DNA of 64,000 nt from JBLMYQ01 sp050258375. GTDB taxonomy: Bacteria > Bacillota > Clostridia > Acetivibrionales > UBA4821. The stretch lies in the NCBI GenBank assembly GCA_050258375.1, contig JBLMYQ010000082.1, positions 43,977 to 107,976 of the forward strand, given 5' to 3'. Position 1 is the first letter of the stretch. Each line of letters starts with the position of its first letter. A program made the translations under genes and the position numbers. The notes below the pieces were generated by a model that saw only the letters and a program-made list of their open reading frames with translations, did no database searches and had not been told where the DNA came from. Shown here in pieces: positions 35,581 through 43,463 of this stretch.

Positions 35581-35656
35581 TCTACCAAAAGTGTATAAAA
35601 ATTAATTTTACTGGAAAATATATATTAAAATTAGTATTTAAAGGGAAGAGATTGCT

Positions 35657-36283
35657 ATGATTAGGAAATATCCTCCAAACAGAATGTTCGGCATGTTGGT
35701 TGTACTGCTTGCTATGGCAGTGTATTTTTCTTATGATCTTTACATTAATGAAAACCGTCATAATACACAACAGATACATTTTAAAGGCAGTGCATCACCA
35801 GAAGCTCTCCCACAAAAAATTACACCTAAGGCAATTCCTCCAGCCTCAAATACCGAGGTTGAAGGAAGTCGTCCGGAGGATGTCCTAATTAGTCCTAATG
35901 CAATTATAGTCATTGAAAAAAAATATACCCGATGCGGTCATGTTATATCAAACACTATAAATGTCCCGGCAGATATGGTAAATCTTACGGAGTCTCAGCT
36001 GAAGCTTGCTTTTAAGAATTATAAAGTCACAAAGTTTTCTCCTGAAAAAATAATAATTTTAAAGGAATTAGAAATGAAATGCAGCAATCACTTTATATTG
36101 AAGGAAAAAGACGGCTTTGTGGCAGTATATTATCAACAGCCTATTAATGGTATTTTACTAAAAGAAGTTACGCCTCTTTTAGTAAAGAATCTTCCGGAAA
36201 AAGAAAAATCCCGTTTGAAACAGGGACTAAAAGTAGAGTCACAACAAGAGCTGGCACAAACCCTTGAAGATTTAGGCAGCTAA
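35657..36283 (+). CDS. Membrane-anchored protein with BofC-like C-terminal domain
   Basis: 208 residues. One N-terminal transmembrane helix (about 10-27), a Pro-rich linker (about 45-75) and a C-terminal domain whose GFVAVYYQQPINGILLKEV and LPEKEKSRLKQGLKVESQQEL match the BofC C-terminal domain, a sporulation sigma-K checkpoint module in Bacillus. A spore or envelope role is likely; the canonical BofC is secreted rather than anchored. RBS AAGGGAAGAG. Confidence 0.75.
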   Translation: MIRKYPPNRMFGMLVVLLAMAVYFSYDLYINENRHNTQQIHFKGSASPEALPQKITPKAIPPASNTEVEGSRPEDVLISPNAIIVIEKKYTRCGHVISNTINVPADMVNLTESQLKLAFKNYKVTKFSPEKIIILKELEMKCSNHFILKEKDGFVAVYYQQPINGILLKEVTPLLVKNLPEKEKSRLKQGLKVESQQELAQTLEDLGS

Positions 36284-36287
36284 AATT

Positions 36288-36446
36288 TTATGGATGTATC
36301 TTAAATGCAGCATTTGGAGTCTCCAAATTTGTTATTGATGAATTTGTATTATTTAGGCATTGCATGAAAATAATTATCAACACTACAACCAGAGCCAGTG
36401 TACAATAATAAAAATGGTCAAACAGACTATATTTGTCCTTCTTCAT
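36288..36446 (-). CDS. Tiny single-pass membrane protein, 52 aa
   Basis: Not recognised. A complete frame MKKDKYSLFDHFYYC...AAFKIHP with one hydrophobic segment (about 15-30, CTLALVVVLIIIFMQC). GGGGGTG lies 6 nt upstream of ATG 36446, but this RBS forms the 3' arm of the hairpin at 36455-36483. Its stop lies 4 nt from the stop of the convergent BofC-like gene. Confidence 0.55.
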   Translation of the reverse strand: MKKDKYSLFDHFYYCTLALVVVLIIIFMQCLNNTNSSITNLETPNAAFKIHP

Positions 36447-36483
36447 AAAAAACACCCCCTAGCTAAGTATATTCACTAGGGGG
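36447..36483 (-). terminator. Terminator hairpin overlapping the RBS of the 36446 gene
   Basis: On the minus strand CCCCCTAG (36483-36476) pairs with CTAGGGGG (36462-36455), then TG and six T reach the ATG. It terminates the 36503 gene and would also hide the small gene's RBS. Confidence 0.7.
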
Positions 36484-36502
36484 AATTAATATTTCGCCAA
36501 AA

Positions 36503-37363
36503 TTATATTTCGTAAATATTTTTTTCCAAGCACAAGCTTGCTCTTTCTTTGGTCTTTTCATCAGCAGCAAGAGCATTTTTTAAAAACTCGGGATGATTTT
36601 TAATAAATGCCTTCATGGAATCCTTCGGATTATCAATATAATCACAAATCATGGAATACTGCTCTGAATTAATAAAGTTCTTGGCAAGCGCTTCTTTAAA
36701 TAGCTCTTTATCAACATCTATCATTGAATATGCATTAATTTTTCTGCTTTTAAAGAACTCCTTCCCTCCCTGATTTCTATCGACCACTACAACATTCCAT
36801 TCCATTTTGGCATTCAATTCTTCAACTGCCGGGATCCACGCTCTTTCAAAGCTTGAAGCCTCTGTTACCAAATCGGCTATATGCAAAACCTTGGAGTTAT
36901 TTAAATTATTCATTCTCTCTGATTTCTCTCCGTCAAATACAACTGCGTCAAGGTCTTTAAATATTGTAATATGCGGCTTATTCAACAGCTTAGCTATCAT
37001 AAAGGAAAAAAACCAATCTCTTCTCTCTCCCCCGGATATATAATCAATCTCATTAATTTCAGCAGCATTTTTAACGTATTCACACATGGAATCGATAAGA
37101 GCTTTATAAATCCTATTAGAATAATACATATGAGAGAAAACATCAAGAAGCTTCTTAGAAACTGAGTACTTATCGCTTTTTTCATTATTTATTAATTCAA
37201 GTATCTCATTAGCTTTTTCTTCACTTCCAACCAGGAAATGTGTATTAATATAATAAGGGCCAATCGTTCCTGACGTGTACCAAAAAGGATTGTTTTCCGG
37301 GCAAACCCTTATAGCTTTGGTTTCAAACAACCAAGCCACAAGCTTTTCATTCAGACTTTTCAT
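36503..37363 (-). CDS. Orotate phosphoribosyltransferase-like type I PRTase
   Basis: 286 residues, longer than classic PyrE (~210). FWYTSGTIGPYYINTHFLVG near the N-terminus, SGGERRDWFFSFMIA, and a PRPP-like motif VLHIADLVTEASSF near 160-173, followed by VVVVDRNQGG. The family is annotated as orotate phosphoribosyltransferase in Clostridia, but the PRPP motif departs from the usual DD(L/I)xT(G) form and the C-terminus is extended, so the substrate is uncertain. No pyr genes are adjacent. Confidence 0.75.
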   Translation of the reverse strand: MKSLNEKLVAWLFETKAIRVCPENNPFWYTSGTIGPYYINTHFLVGSEEKANEILELINNEKSDKYSVSKKLLDVFSHMYYSNRIYKALIDSMCEYVKNAAEINEIDYISGGERRDWFFSFMIAKLLNKPHITIFKDLDAVVFDGEKSERMNNLNNSKVLHIADLVTEASSFERAWIPAVEELNAKMEWNVVVVDRNQGGKEFFKSRKINAYSMIDVDKELFKEALAKNFINSEQYSMICDYIDNPKDSMKAFIKNHPEFLKNALAADEKTKERASLCLEKNIYEI

Positions 37364-37640
37364 TTTCTTTATTCTCCTGATAGTATTTTATTAAGGGCAC
37401 AGAAGTATCCTTACAAAAATCGATTATATATTACTAAAAACAAGTATGCAATAAATAGATTGTTTTTTATATTTTAACACTTCAGCACCACCAATCCTCA
37501 GAGTTGCACCAATAATAAAAAAATGCTAAAATATCAATAGTAAAAGTTAGCATTTCAATAAAGCTTACTTATCTTTTTATTTCTATCATTACTACCTTTA
37601 TTTAAGCTTAATAAACTTTATAATAGGATGGTAAATAACT
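37364..37640. other. AT-rich divergent spacer
   Basis: Contains an inverted repeat AAATGCTAA (about 37520-37528) / TTAGCATTT (about 37547-37555) and a TATAAT at 37619, only ~20 nt before the kinase start. No gene seen. Confidence 0.4.
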
Positions 37641-39482
37641 GTGAAGCAATTTTTAAGCCAAAATGAACGTAAAACGAATAGAATATTATTGAATAGCTGC
37701 TGGGGTATTACAGCCATTGGTTATCCTCTTATGTATTTATTATTATTTTATGAAGAAGCAAATTTTTCACAGTTTACATATATTATTGGTGCTGTTATTT
37801 CTTTTACAATTAATATAATCCTTGAAATTTGCTATTCATCATTCTATAAAAAAGATAAAAATACTTTTATAATTAAATATTTAATAATAGCTAGTTTAAC
37901 CTTTACCCTTAATCTCATATTGATTCTTTCAAATACTGCAATGGCTCCTGAAGCACTAATAACAAATATAATGCTGTCAATGCTGTACTATGAGCTTCCA
38001 ATCATATATTTCGCTCTTCTACTGAATTCTTCAATATTTCTTTTTTTGATTCTTATTAACAAAATCATAATAACCGAAAGCTTTAACAATTATATTTATT
38101 TTGTTATTTTCTTATTTCTTTTCTACATACTTACAGGATACTTAAAAAAGCTTACAAACATACTATCTGCCCTTAAAAAGCATGAAAGCGAGCTATTAGA
38201 AAAAAACACCGAGCTCCAAGCAGCTTATGATAATCTGGAAACAGAACAGCAAAAAGTAGCTAAGCTTAACAATGAATTACAGAAAAATAACAAAACCTTA
38301 CAGGATGCCTACAATGAGATATCTATAAAGCAGCAAGAGGTTCTCACCTTAAATCAAAATCTTTTAGAAACTAATGCAAGGAATTTAAAAGCTTATGCAG
38401 AGCTTAATACTCAGCAAGAAGAAATGTCAGCCTTAAATCAGGAATTGATTGCTACTAATGAAACCTTACAAAGTGCATTTAATGAGCTTAGTATAAAACA
38501 GCAGGAAGTAGTTGCTTTAAATCAGGGACTTCTAGATTCTAATTCCAAGCTTGAAAAGGCTTATGCAGATCTTAATAGTCAACAAGAAGAAATGTCAGCC
38601 TTAAATCAGGAATTGATTGCTACTAATGAAACAGTTCACAATGCATTTAATGAGCTTAACATAAAACAGCAGGAGGTAATTGCTCTTAATCAGGTTCTGA
38701 CAGAATCAAATAAAAATCTGGAAAATGCTTATGCCGAATTAAGGCAAACAGAAACCCAGCTTGTTTATCAGGAAAAAATGGCTTCGCTTGGTCAACTTTC
38801 TGCAGGTCTTGCACATGAAATCAATACACCAATGGGTGCAATAAGCTGCAATGTAGATATTTCAAAGGTCCTTATCGGTAAAATAAAGTCCAGTATTCCT
38901 GATGACTTTCCTGATGCTCAGAATATGCTTTTAAAGCTGGATGAATTAAATGATATAAATATAATGGCAAGCAAGAGAATTGTTAATATTGTTAAGAGCT
39001 TAAAGAGCTTTGCAAGACTTGATGATGAAGATTGGATTACATATACAGATATAAGTAAAGATATAGATAACTCTTTAATCCTTCTCAACAGTCGAATAAA
39101 TGATAAAATCGAAATAGTAAAAAATTACGCTGTAATTCCAAATGTAAATTGCTTTGGAAGCCAAATGAATCAAGTAATAATGAACCTTTTGGTTAATGCA
39201 CTTGATGCAATCAACGGAAGTGGCAAAATAGAGATTTCAACATTTACAGAAGAAAGATTTGTATGTATACGAATAATAGATAATGGAATCGGAATAAAGC
39301 CTGAGAATTTAAACAAGATATTCAGTCCCGGCTTTACAACTAAAGGAGTTGGTGTAGGTACAGGATTAGGTCTTGCAATAACATATAATATTATTCAAAA
39401 GCACAAAGGCACTATAGAAGTCAAATCCGAGTACGGAAAAGGTTCAGCATTCACAGTCAAAATTCCATTGGAAATAAAGTAG
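37641..39482 (+). CDS. Membrane sensor histidine kinase with coiled-coil repeat stalk
   Basis: 613 residues; GTG start after AGGATGG. Six or so N-terminal transmembrane helices (about 15-180), then a long coiled coil (about 185-375) made of 28/56-residue repeats (TQQEEMSALNQELIATNET), then HisKA-like phosphoacceptor LSAGLAHEINTPMGAI and an HATPase with NLLVNALDAI (N box), DNGIGI (G1) and GTGLGLAI (G2). No response regulator is adjacent, so it is an orphan kinase. Signal unknown; the 7TM-like sensor suggests a small or membrane ligand. Confidence 0.92.
   Translation: MKQFLSQNERKTNRILLNSCWGITAIGYPLMYLLLFYEEANFSQFTYIIGAVISFTINIILEICYSSFYKKDKNTFIIKYLIIASLTFTLNLILILSNTAMAPEALITNIMLSMLYYELPIIYFALLLNSSIFLFLILINKIIITESFNNYIYFVIFLFLFYILTGYLKKLTNILSALKKHESELLEKNTELQAAYDNLETEQQKVAKLNNELQKNNKTLQDAYNEISIKQQEVLTLNQNLLETNARNLKAYAELNTQQEEMSALNQELIATNETLQSAFNELSIKQQEVVALNQGLLDSNSKLEKAYADLNSQQEEMSALNQELIATNETVHNAFNELNIKQQEVIALNQVLTESNKNLENAYAELRQTETQLVYQEKMASLGQLSAGLAHEINTPMGAISCNVDISKVLIGKIKSSIPDDFPDAQNMLLKLDELNDINIMASKRIVNIVKSLKSFARLDDEDWITYTDISKDIDNSLILLNSRINDKIEIVKNYAVIPNVNCFGSQMNQVIMNLLVNALDAINGSGKIEISTFTEERFVCIRIIDNGIGIKPENLNKIFSPGFTTKGVGVGTGLGLAITYNIIQKHKGTIEVKSEYGKGSAFTVKIPLEIK
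38415..38700 (+). repeat. 168-bp internal repeat inside the kinase gene
   Basis: The block beginning CAAGAAGAAATGTCAGCC occurs at 38415 and again at 38583, exactly 168 bp (56 codons) apart, nearly identical over ~50 bp and still similar beyond. Confidence 0.85.
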
Positions 39483-39511
39483 CTTGGAGCAGCACAGATA
39501 TCAAGCATGTA

Positions 39512-39542
39512 AAGGGCGAATATTAATATTCACCCTTTTTTA
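39512..39542 (+). terminator. Terminator after the histidine kinase
   Basis: AAGGGCGAATATT and AATATTCACCCTT arms followed by T-run. Confidence 0.85.
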
Positions 39543-39699
39543 ATGGTTTTTATTTTTTTAGTGCATTTTTTTATAGAACATTGTATAATCAAATTAATTA
39601 CCATCTTTTATAAAATTACATATTCTTTTAACCTGAATGACTATTCAGATTATATATAAGCTATTTCTTTCGGTTGACTAACAGAAAGGGGGACGTAAA

Positions 39700-40869
39700 G
39701 TGGGAACACCGCGTAAGTATAAAGACACCTTAGCCTTGGCATTAGACGCGGAAAGGCTCTTGTACGCAAGTAAGTTCGGCAATGAAATCAAGGAAATAGT
39801 TCTGAGTGACCAGTTTTTGCAAATCCCGGCAAATGATCGTGCTAAGCTTTTAAAACTTATCGGGCAGATTGTTCTATATCGTACTTCAGATATAACAGCT
39901 TCCGAAAAACTTCTAAAGCGCTCAACAATCCAGCAGAAAAAACACATTGCCAAGCTTAGTCACAATAAATATGAAATAAGCTTAAAGCGTCGGAGTAACA
40001 AGCCCACCAAAAAAGAAAAGGCTCTCACCCAAGAAATAGCCTGTGCCAAGGAAGAGCTCTATAAAACAATGCTTCTGCGAGCTGAAATTATTCTGATGGG
40101 TGGAAAGCCGGGAAATATCAGTCACTGCAGGAATATTATAAGCCAGGTTCTTGATATTTTAATTGAGGAGCTTGACTTGACGCCTGAAAAAAGTATAAAA
40201 AAAGACAAAAAATATTATAGGAAGTCCATAAATGCTGTAAAGGAAGTGGTAGCAAACTACAAAGACCTTCCCTGGGAGTACCAATATATTTTTGCATACT
40301 GCTTGTATGTGTACGCACTTACATTCAAGTATGCACCCGGCAATACCCTTGATTTAGTAATGCAGGAGTTTCTGGACTTTATATCTGGTGTTGAGTTAAG
40401 CCAAGGCAAGCAACATACCCCTTATTGGGTAGTCGAATTAACCCATCAAGCCTGGGCATGGAAAGAAATTCAGCGTGCGCGCAGGGGAGAATATTCCGAA
40501 GCCGCTAAAGAGCTTCTAAAGCTTCAAAGTGTTACTCCTTTTTGGTGGGTATATTTGAGAGCAGCTGTCCAGTATGCTTTCATTCAAGCTTTTAAACTGG
40601 GTAACCTTAATGAAGCTAATGATTGCCTTGACCACCTTAAAATCTATGACATGACGCCCGACTTAAAATTAATCTGGCTTATGACAAAAGTATACTGCCA
40701 GAAGAAGTTGGGTAAACAATCCGAGACAGACTACAAGTCAAATGTTATTCAATTAAACAATATTATTTCAAAATATAGAAATTATCCCGGTTCCAACAGC
40801 AAATCACTGCTGATAGAAGCCTTCCATAAGGAAATCGGAGAGCTTAAAAACTTTCCAGCCCTTGCTTAA
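39700..40869 (+). CDS. Helical repeat orphan protein, 389 aa
   Basis: Not recognised. GTG start with AAAGGGGG at 8 nt. Basic N-terminal third (LKRRSNKPTKKEKALTQEI) and an all-helical, TPR-like remainder rich in aromatic and Ala residues (WVVELTHQAWAWKEIQRARRGEYSEAAKELL). No signal peptide, membrane helix or catalytic motif. It could be a scaffold or nucleic-acid-associated protein; this is a guess. It is followed by its own terminator and seems monocistronic. Confidence 0.8.
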   Translation: MGTPRKYKDTLALALDAERLLYASKFGNEIKEIVLSDQFLQIPANDRAKLLKLIGQIVLYRTSDITASEKLLKRSTIQQKKHIAKLSHNKYEISLKRRSNKPTKKEKALTQEIACAKEELYKTMLLRAEIILMGGKPGNISHCRNIISQVLDILIEELDLTPEKSIKKDKKYYRKSINAVKEVVANYKDLPWEYQYIFAYCLYVYALTFKYAPGNTLDLVMQEFLDFISGVELSQGKQHTPYWVVELTHQAWAWKEIQRARRGEYSEAAKELLKLQSVTPFWWVYLRAAVQYAFIQAFKLGNLNEANDCLDHLKIYDMTPDLKLIWLMTKVYCQKKLGKQSETDYKSNVIQLNNIISKYRNYPGSNSKSLLIEAFHKEIGELKNFPALA

Positions 40870-40888
40870 TGCGAGGGTTCTTTTTTTT
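40859..40888 (+). terminator. Terminator overlapping the end of the 39700 gene
   Basis: CCCTTGC and GCGAGGG arms around TTAAT (containing the stop), then TTCTTTTTTTT. Confidence 0.75.
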
Positions 40889-40953
40889 GTAACATATTTG
40901 ACAACTCCTCAATAATATAAGTTAAATATAACATAATTGAAAGGAAGCATTTT

Positions 40954-42051
40954 ATGGGACAGGAAGGAAAAATCAAGCATGCCTTTCCGGGTGGAAATAC
41001 CAGCAGAGGATTTCATTCTTTTTACGACTACATATTACCTCAAAGTGAAGCTGACAGAATAATAGTTATCAAAGGCGGTCCCGGAGTTGGCAAATCTACA
41101 TTTATGAGAAGAATTGGGCTTGAAATGTGTTCAATGGGCTATAATGTAGAATTTATGCATTGTTCAAGTGACAACAATTCCCTTGACGGAATTGTTATAA
41201 CCGATTTAAAAATTGCCATGATTGATGGCACAGCGCCTCATATCGTAGACCCTAAGCATCCCGGTGCTATTGATGAAATTATTCACTTGGGAGATTTTTG
41301 GAATGAAGAAGGTCTAAGACAGAGCAAGAACGATATTATTTTAATCACCTCTGAAATAAGCAGTCTTTTCTCCAGAGCTTACAAATATCTTGGTGCTGGA
41401 AAATACATTTACGATGATATCGAAAAAGTTTATGATGAAGCAATTGATATGAACACAATAAATAAAGAAGCCGAAAGGATTTCAACAACAATTTTTGATG
41501 GTTTTGATTCACAGGATAAGGCTTCAAAAGAACGCCACCTTTTTATAAGTGCAATAACTCCGGAAGGTCCTAAAAACTTCATATCAAATCTGGTTGAAGC
41601 TCAAGAAAACATTTATATAGTAAAAGGACCTCATGGAAAAGGTCTTAATAAAATATTTGCCAGAATTGCAGAATCAGCAGTTACTAAAGGGTTTGATATC
41701 GAATTTTATCATTGTGCTTTCAACCCGGAAGTTATTGAGCATATTGTAATTCCAGAAATCCAGACGATAATTACAACAAGCCGTGAGTATCACACAGTTG
41801 ATGTCATCTCTCCCACACAAATAATTGATTTACACGATTACCTGAATAACAACATTATTGATAAATACAGCGAAGTACTGGAATATGATAAAGCCGAGTT
41901 TGATAATTTATTTAATAAAGCAGTGGAAAAAATCAGTCAGGCAAAAGCTTTGCACGACAAGCTTGAGACCTACTACGTTCCGAATATGGATTTTGAAAGC
42001 ATAGAGAATTTAAGAAAAAGGGTTCTTGAAAAGATTTTAAAAAAATTATGA
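40954..42051 (+). CDS. PRK06851-family P-loop ATPase
   Basis: 365 residues. Walker A GGPGVGKST (about 41-49) in the first half. The second half repeats the layout with a degenerate loop VKGPHGKGLNK and the parallel phrase IEFYHCAFNPE mirroring VEFMHCSSDNN, so it is an internal duplication of one ATPase domain. Function unknown; homologues are widespread in sporulating Firmicutes. RBS GAAAGGAAG. Alone in its transcript. Confidence 0.82.
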   Translation: MGQEGKIKHAFPGGNTSRGFHSFYDYILPQSEADRIIVIKGGPGVGKSTFMRRIGLEMCSMGYNVEFMHCSSDNNSLDGIVITDLKIAMIDGTAPHIVDPKHPGAIDEIIHLGDFWNEEGLRQSKNDIILITSEISSLFSRAYKYLGAGKYIYDDIEKVYDEAIDMNTINKEAERISTTIFDGFDSQDKASKERHLFISAITPEGPKNFISNLVEAQENIYIVKGPHGKGLNKIFARIAESAVTKGFDIEFYHCAFNPEVIEHIVIPEIQTIITTSREYHTVDVISPTQIIDLHDYLNNNIIDKYSEVLEYDKAEFDNLFNKAVEKISQAKALHDKLETYYVPNMDFESIENLRKRVLEKILKKL

Positions 42052-42171
42052 AATAGCTTTAATTCCTCCTTGAACTTTTTACCAAAAAGCTCTATATTAT
42101 TTATAAGCTAAATACTTATAGAAGCTTTTTCTTTTTGCAGTAAATAATTTGAATTATGGAGGAATAAAATA

Positions 42172-43419
42172 GTGCAGACAAATAATCCTTTTTTAACAGC
42201 GCAAAAACAGCTTGATGAATGCGCAAAAATAATGAGGCTTGATTCTTCACTGCATGAAATACTCAGAGTACCCAAACGCGAACTCCACTTAAATATCCCT
42301 GTAAAAATGGATGATGGTTCAATAAAAATTTTCAAGGGATATAGGGTTCAATACAATGATTCCAGAGGACCAACAAAAGGCGGAATACGTTTTCACCCGG
42401 AAGAAACAATAGACACAATCAGGGCTCTCGCGGCATGGATGACCTGGAAATGTTCTGTTGCTGATATCCCTCTGGGTGGCGCTAAAGGTGGAGTTATATG
42501 TGACCCTAAGAAAATGTCACAAGGGGAACTTGAACGCCTTAGCAGGGGATATATACAGCAAATCTGGCAGTTAATCGGGCCAGAGAAGGATGTTCCCGCA
42601 CCGGATGTTTACACAACTCCTCAAATCATGGCTTGGATGATGGATGAGTATTCAAAGCTCAGCGGTAAAAATCAATTCGGAGTAATTACAGGGAAACCTC
42701 TTTCTTTAGGAGGTTCGCAAGGAAGAGGCGATGCAACTGCAAGAGGCGGTTTATATATGCTTGAAGAAGCTGCAAAAGAATGCGGAATAAATCTCCAGAA
42801 TGCAAGGATAGCAATTCAGGGATTTGGTAATGCCGGCTATTATGCCGCGCTTCTTGCTAATCAGCTATTCGGGTGCAAAATTGTCGCTGTTAGTGACAGC
42901 CAAGGCGGCATATATAATCAAGAAGGACTAAATGCAGAGGAAGTTAACAACCATAAGACATCAACCGGCTCAGTCATTAATTTCCCTTCTGCTCAAAACA
43001 TTTCAAATCAAGAACTACTTGAACTTGATGTAGATATTCTTATCCCAGGTGCTCTTGAAAATGTAATCACAAGTGAAAATGCCAACAATATAAAAGCAAA
43101 AATAGTTGCCGAGCTTGCAAATGGACCTACAACACTTGAGGCTGACGAAATACTTGATAGAAAAGGGGTTCATATTATACCTGATTTTCTTTGTAATTCC
43201 GGCGGTGTAACAGTATCCTACTTCGAAATGGTTCAAAATTTTTATATGTATTATTGGGATGAGCAAAAGGTGCATGAGAACTTAAAGAGAAAAATGACCA
43301 CCGCTTATCACAATGTTTTGCAAACAGCTAAGGAATATAAAATAAATATGAGAAAAGCCGCTTATGTTGTAGCCGTAGGCAGAGTCTCGGAAGCAATGAA
43401 GCTGCGCGGTTGGGTATAA
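42172..43419 (+). CDS. Glutamate dehydrogenase (Glu/Leu/Phe/Val dehydrogenase family)
   Basis: 415 residues, GTG start after GGAGG. Landmarks are YNDSRGPTKGGIRFHP, the catalytic lysine region MTWKCSVADIPLGGAKGGV and the Rossmann GFGNAGYYAA. It interconverts glutamate and 2-oxoglutarate with NAD(P). The short hexameric type. A bidirectional terminator separates it from leuS. Confidence 0.93.
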   Translation: MQTNNPFLTAQKQLDECAKIMRLDSSLHEILRVPKRELHLNIPVKMDDGSIKIFKGYRVQYNDSRGPTKGGIRFHPEETIDTIRALAAWMTWKCSVADIPLGGAKGGVICDPKKMSQGELERLSRGYIQQIWQLIGPEKDVPAPDVYTTPQIMAWMMDEYSKLSGKNQFGVITGKPLSLGGSQGRGDATARGGLYMLEEAAKECGINLQNARIAIQGFGNAGYYAALLANQLFGCKIVAVSDSQGGIYNQEGLNAEEVNNHKTSTGSVINFPSAQNISNQELLELDVDILIPGALENVITSENANNIKAKIVAELANGPTTLEADEILDRKGVHIIPDFLCNSGGVTVSYFEMVQNFYMYYWDEQKVHENLKRKMTTAYHNVLQTAKEYKINMRKAAYVVAVGRVSEAMKLRGWV

Positions 43420-43423
43420 AGAT

Positions 43424-43461
43424 AAAAAAATGGAGTGCGCATCCGCACACTCCATTTTTTT
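43424..43461. terminator. Bidirectional terminator between gdh and leuS
   Basis: AAAAAATGGAGTGCG and CGCACACTCCATTTTTTT arms with a short loop. Confidence 0.9.
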
Positions 43462-43463
43462 AT

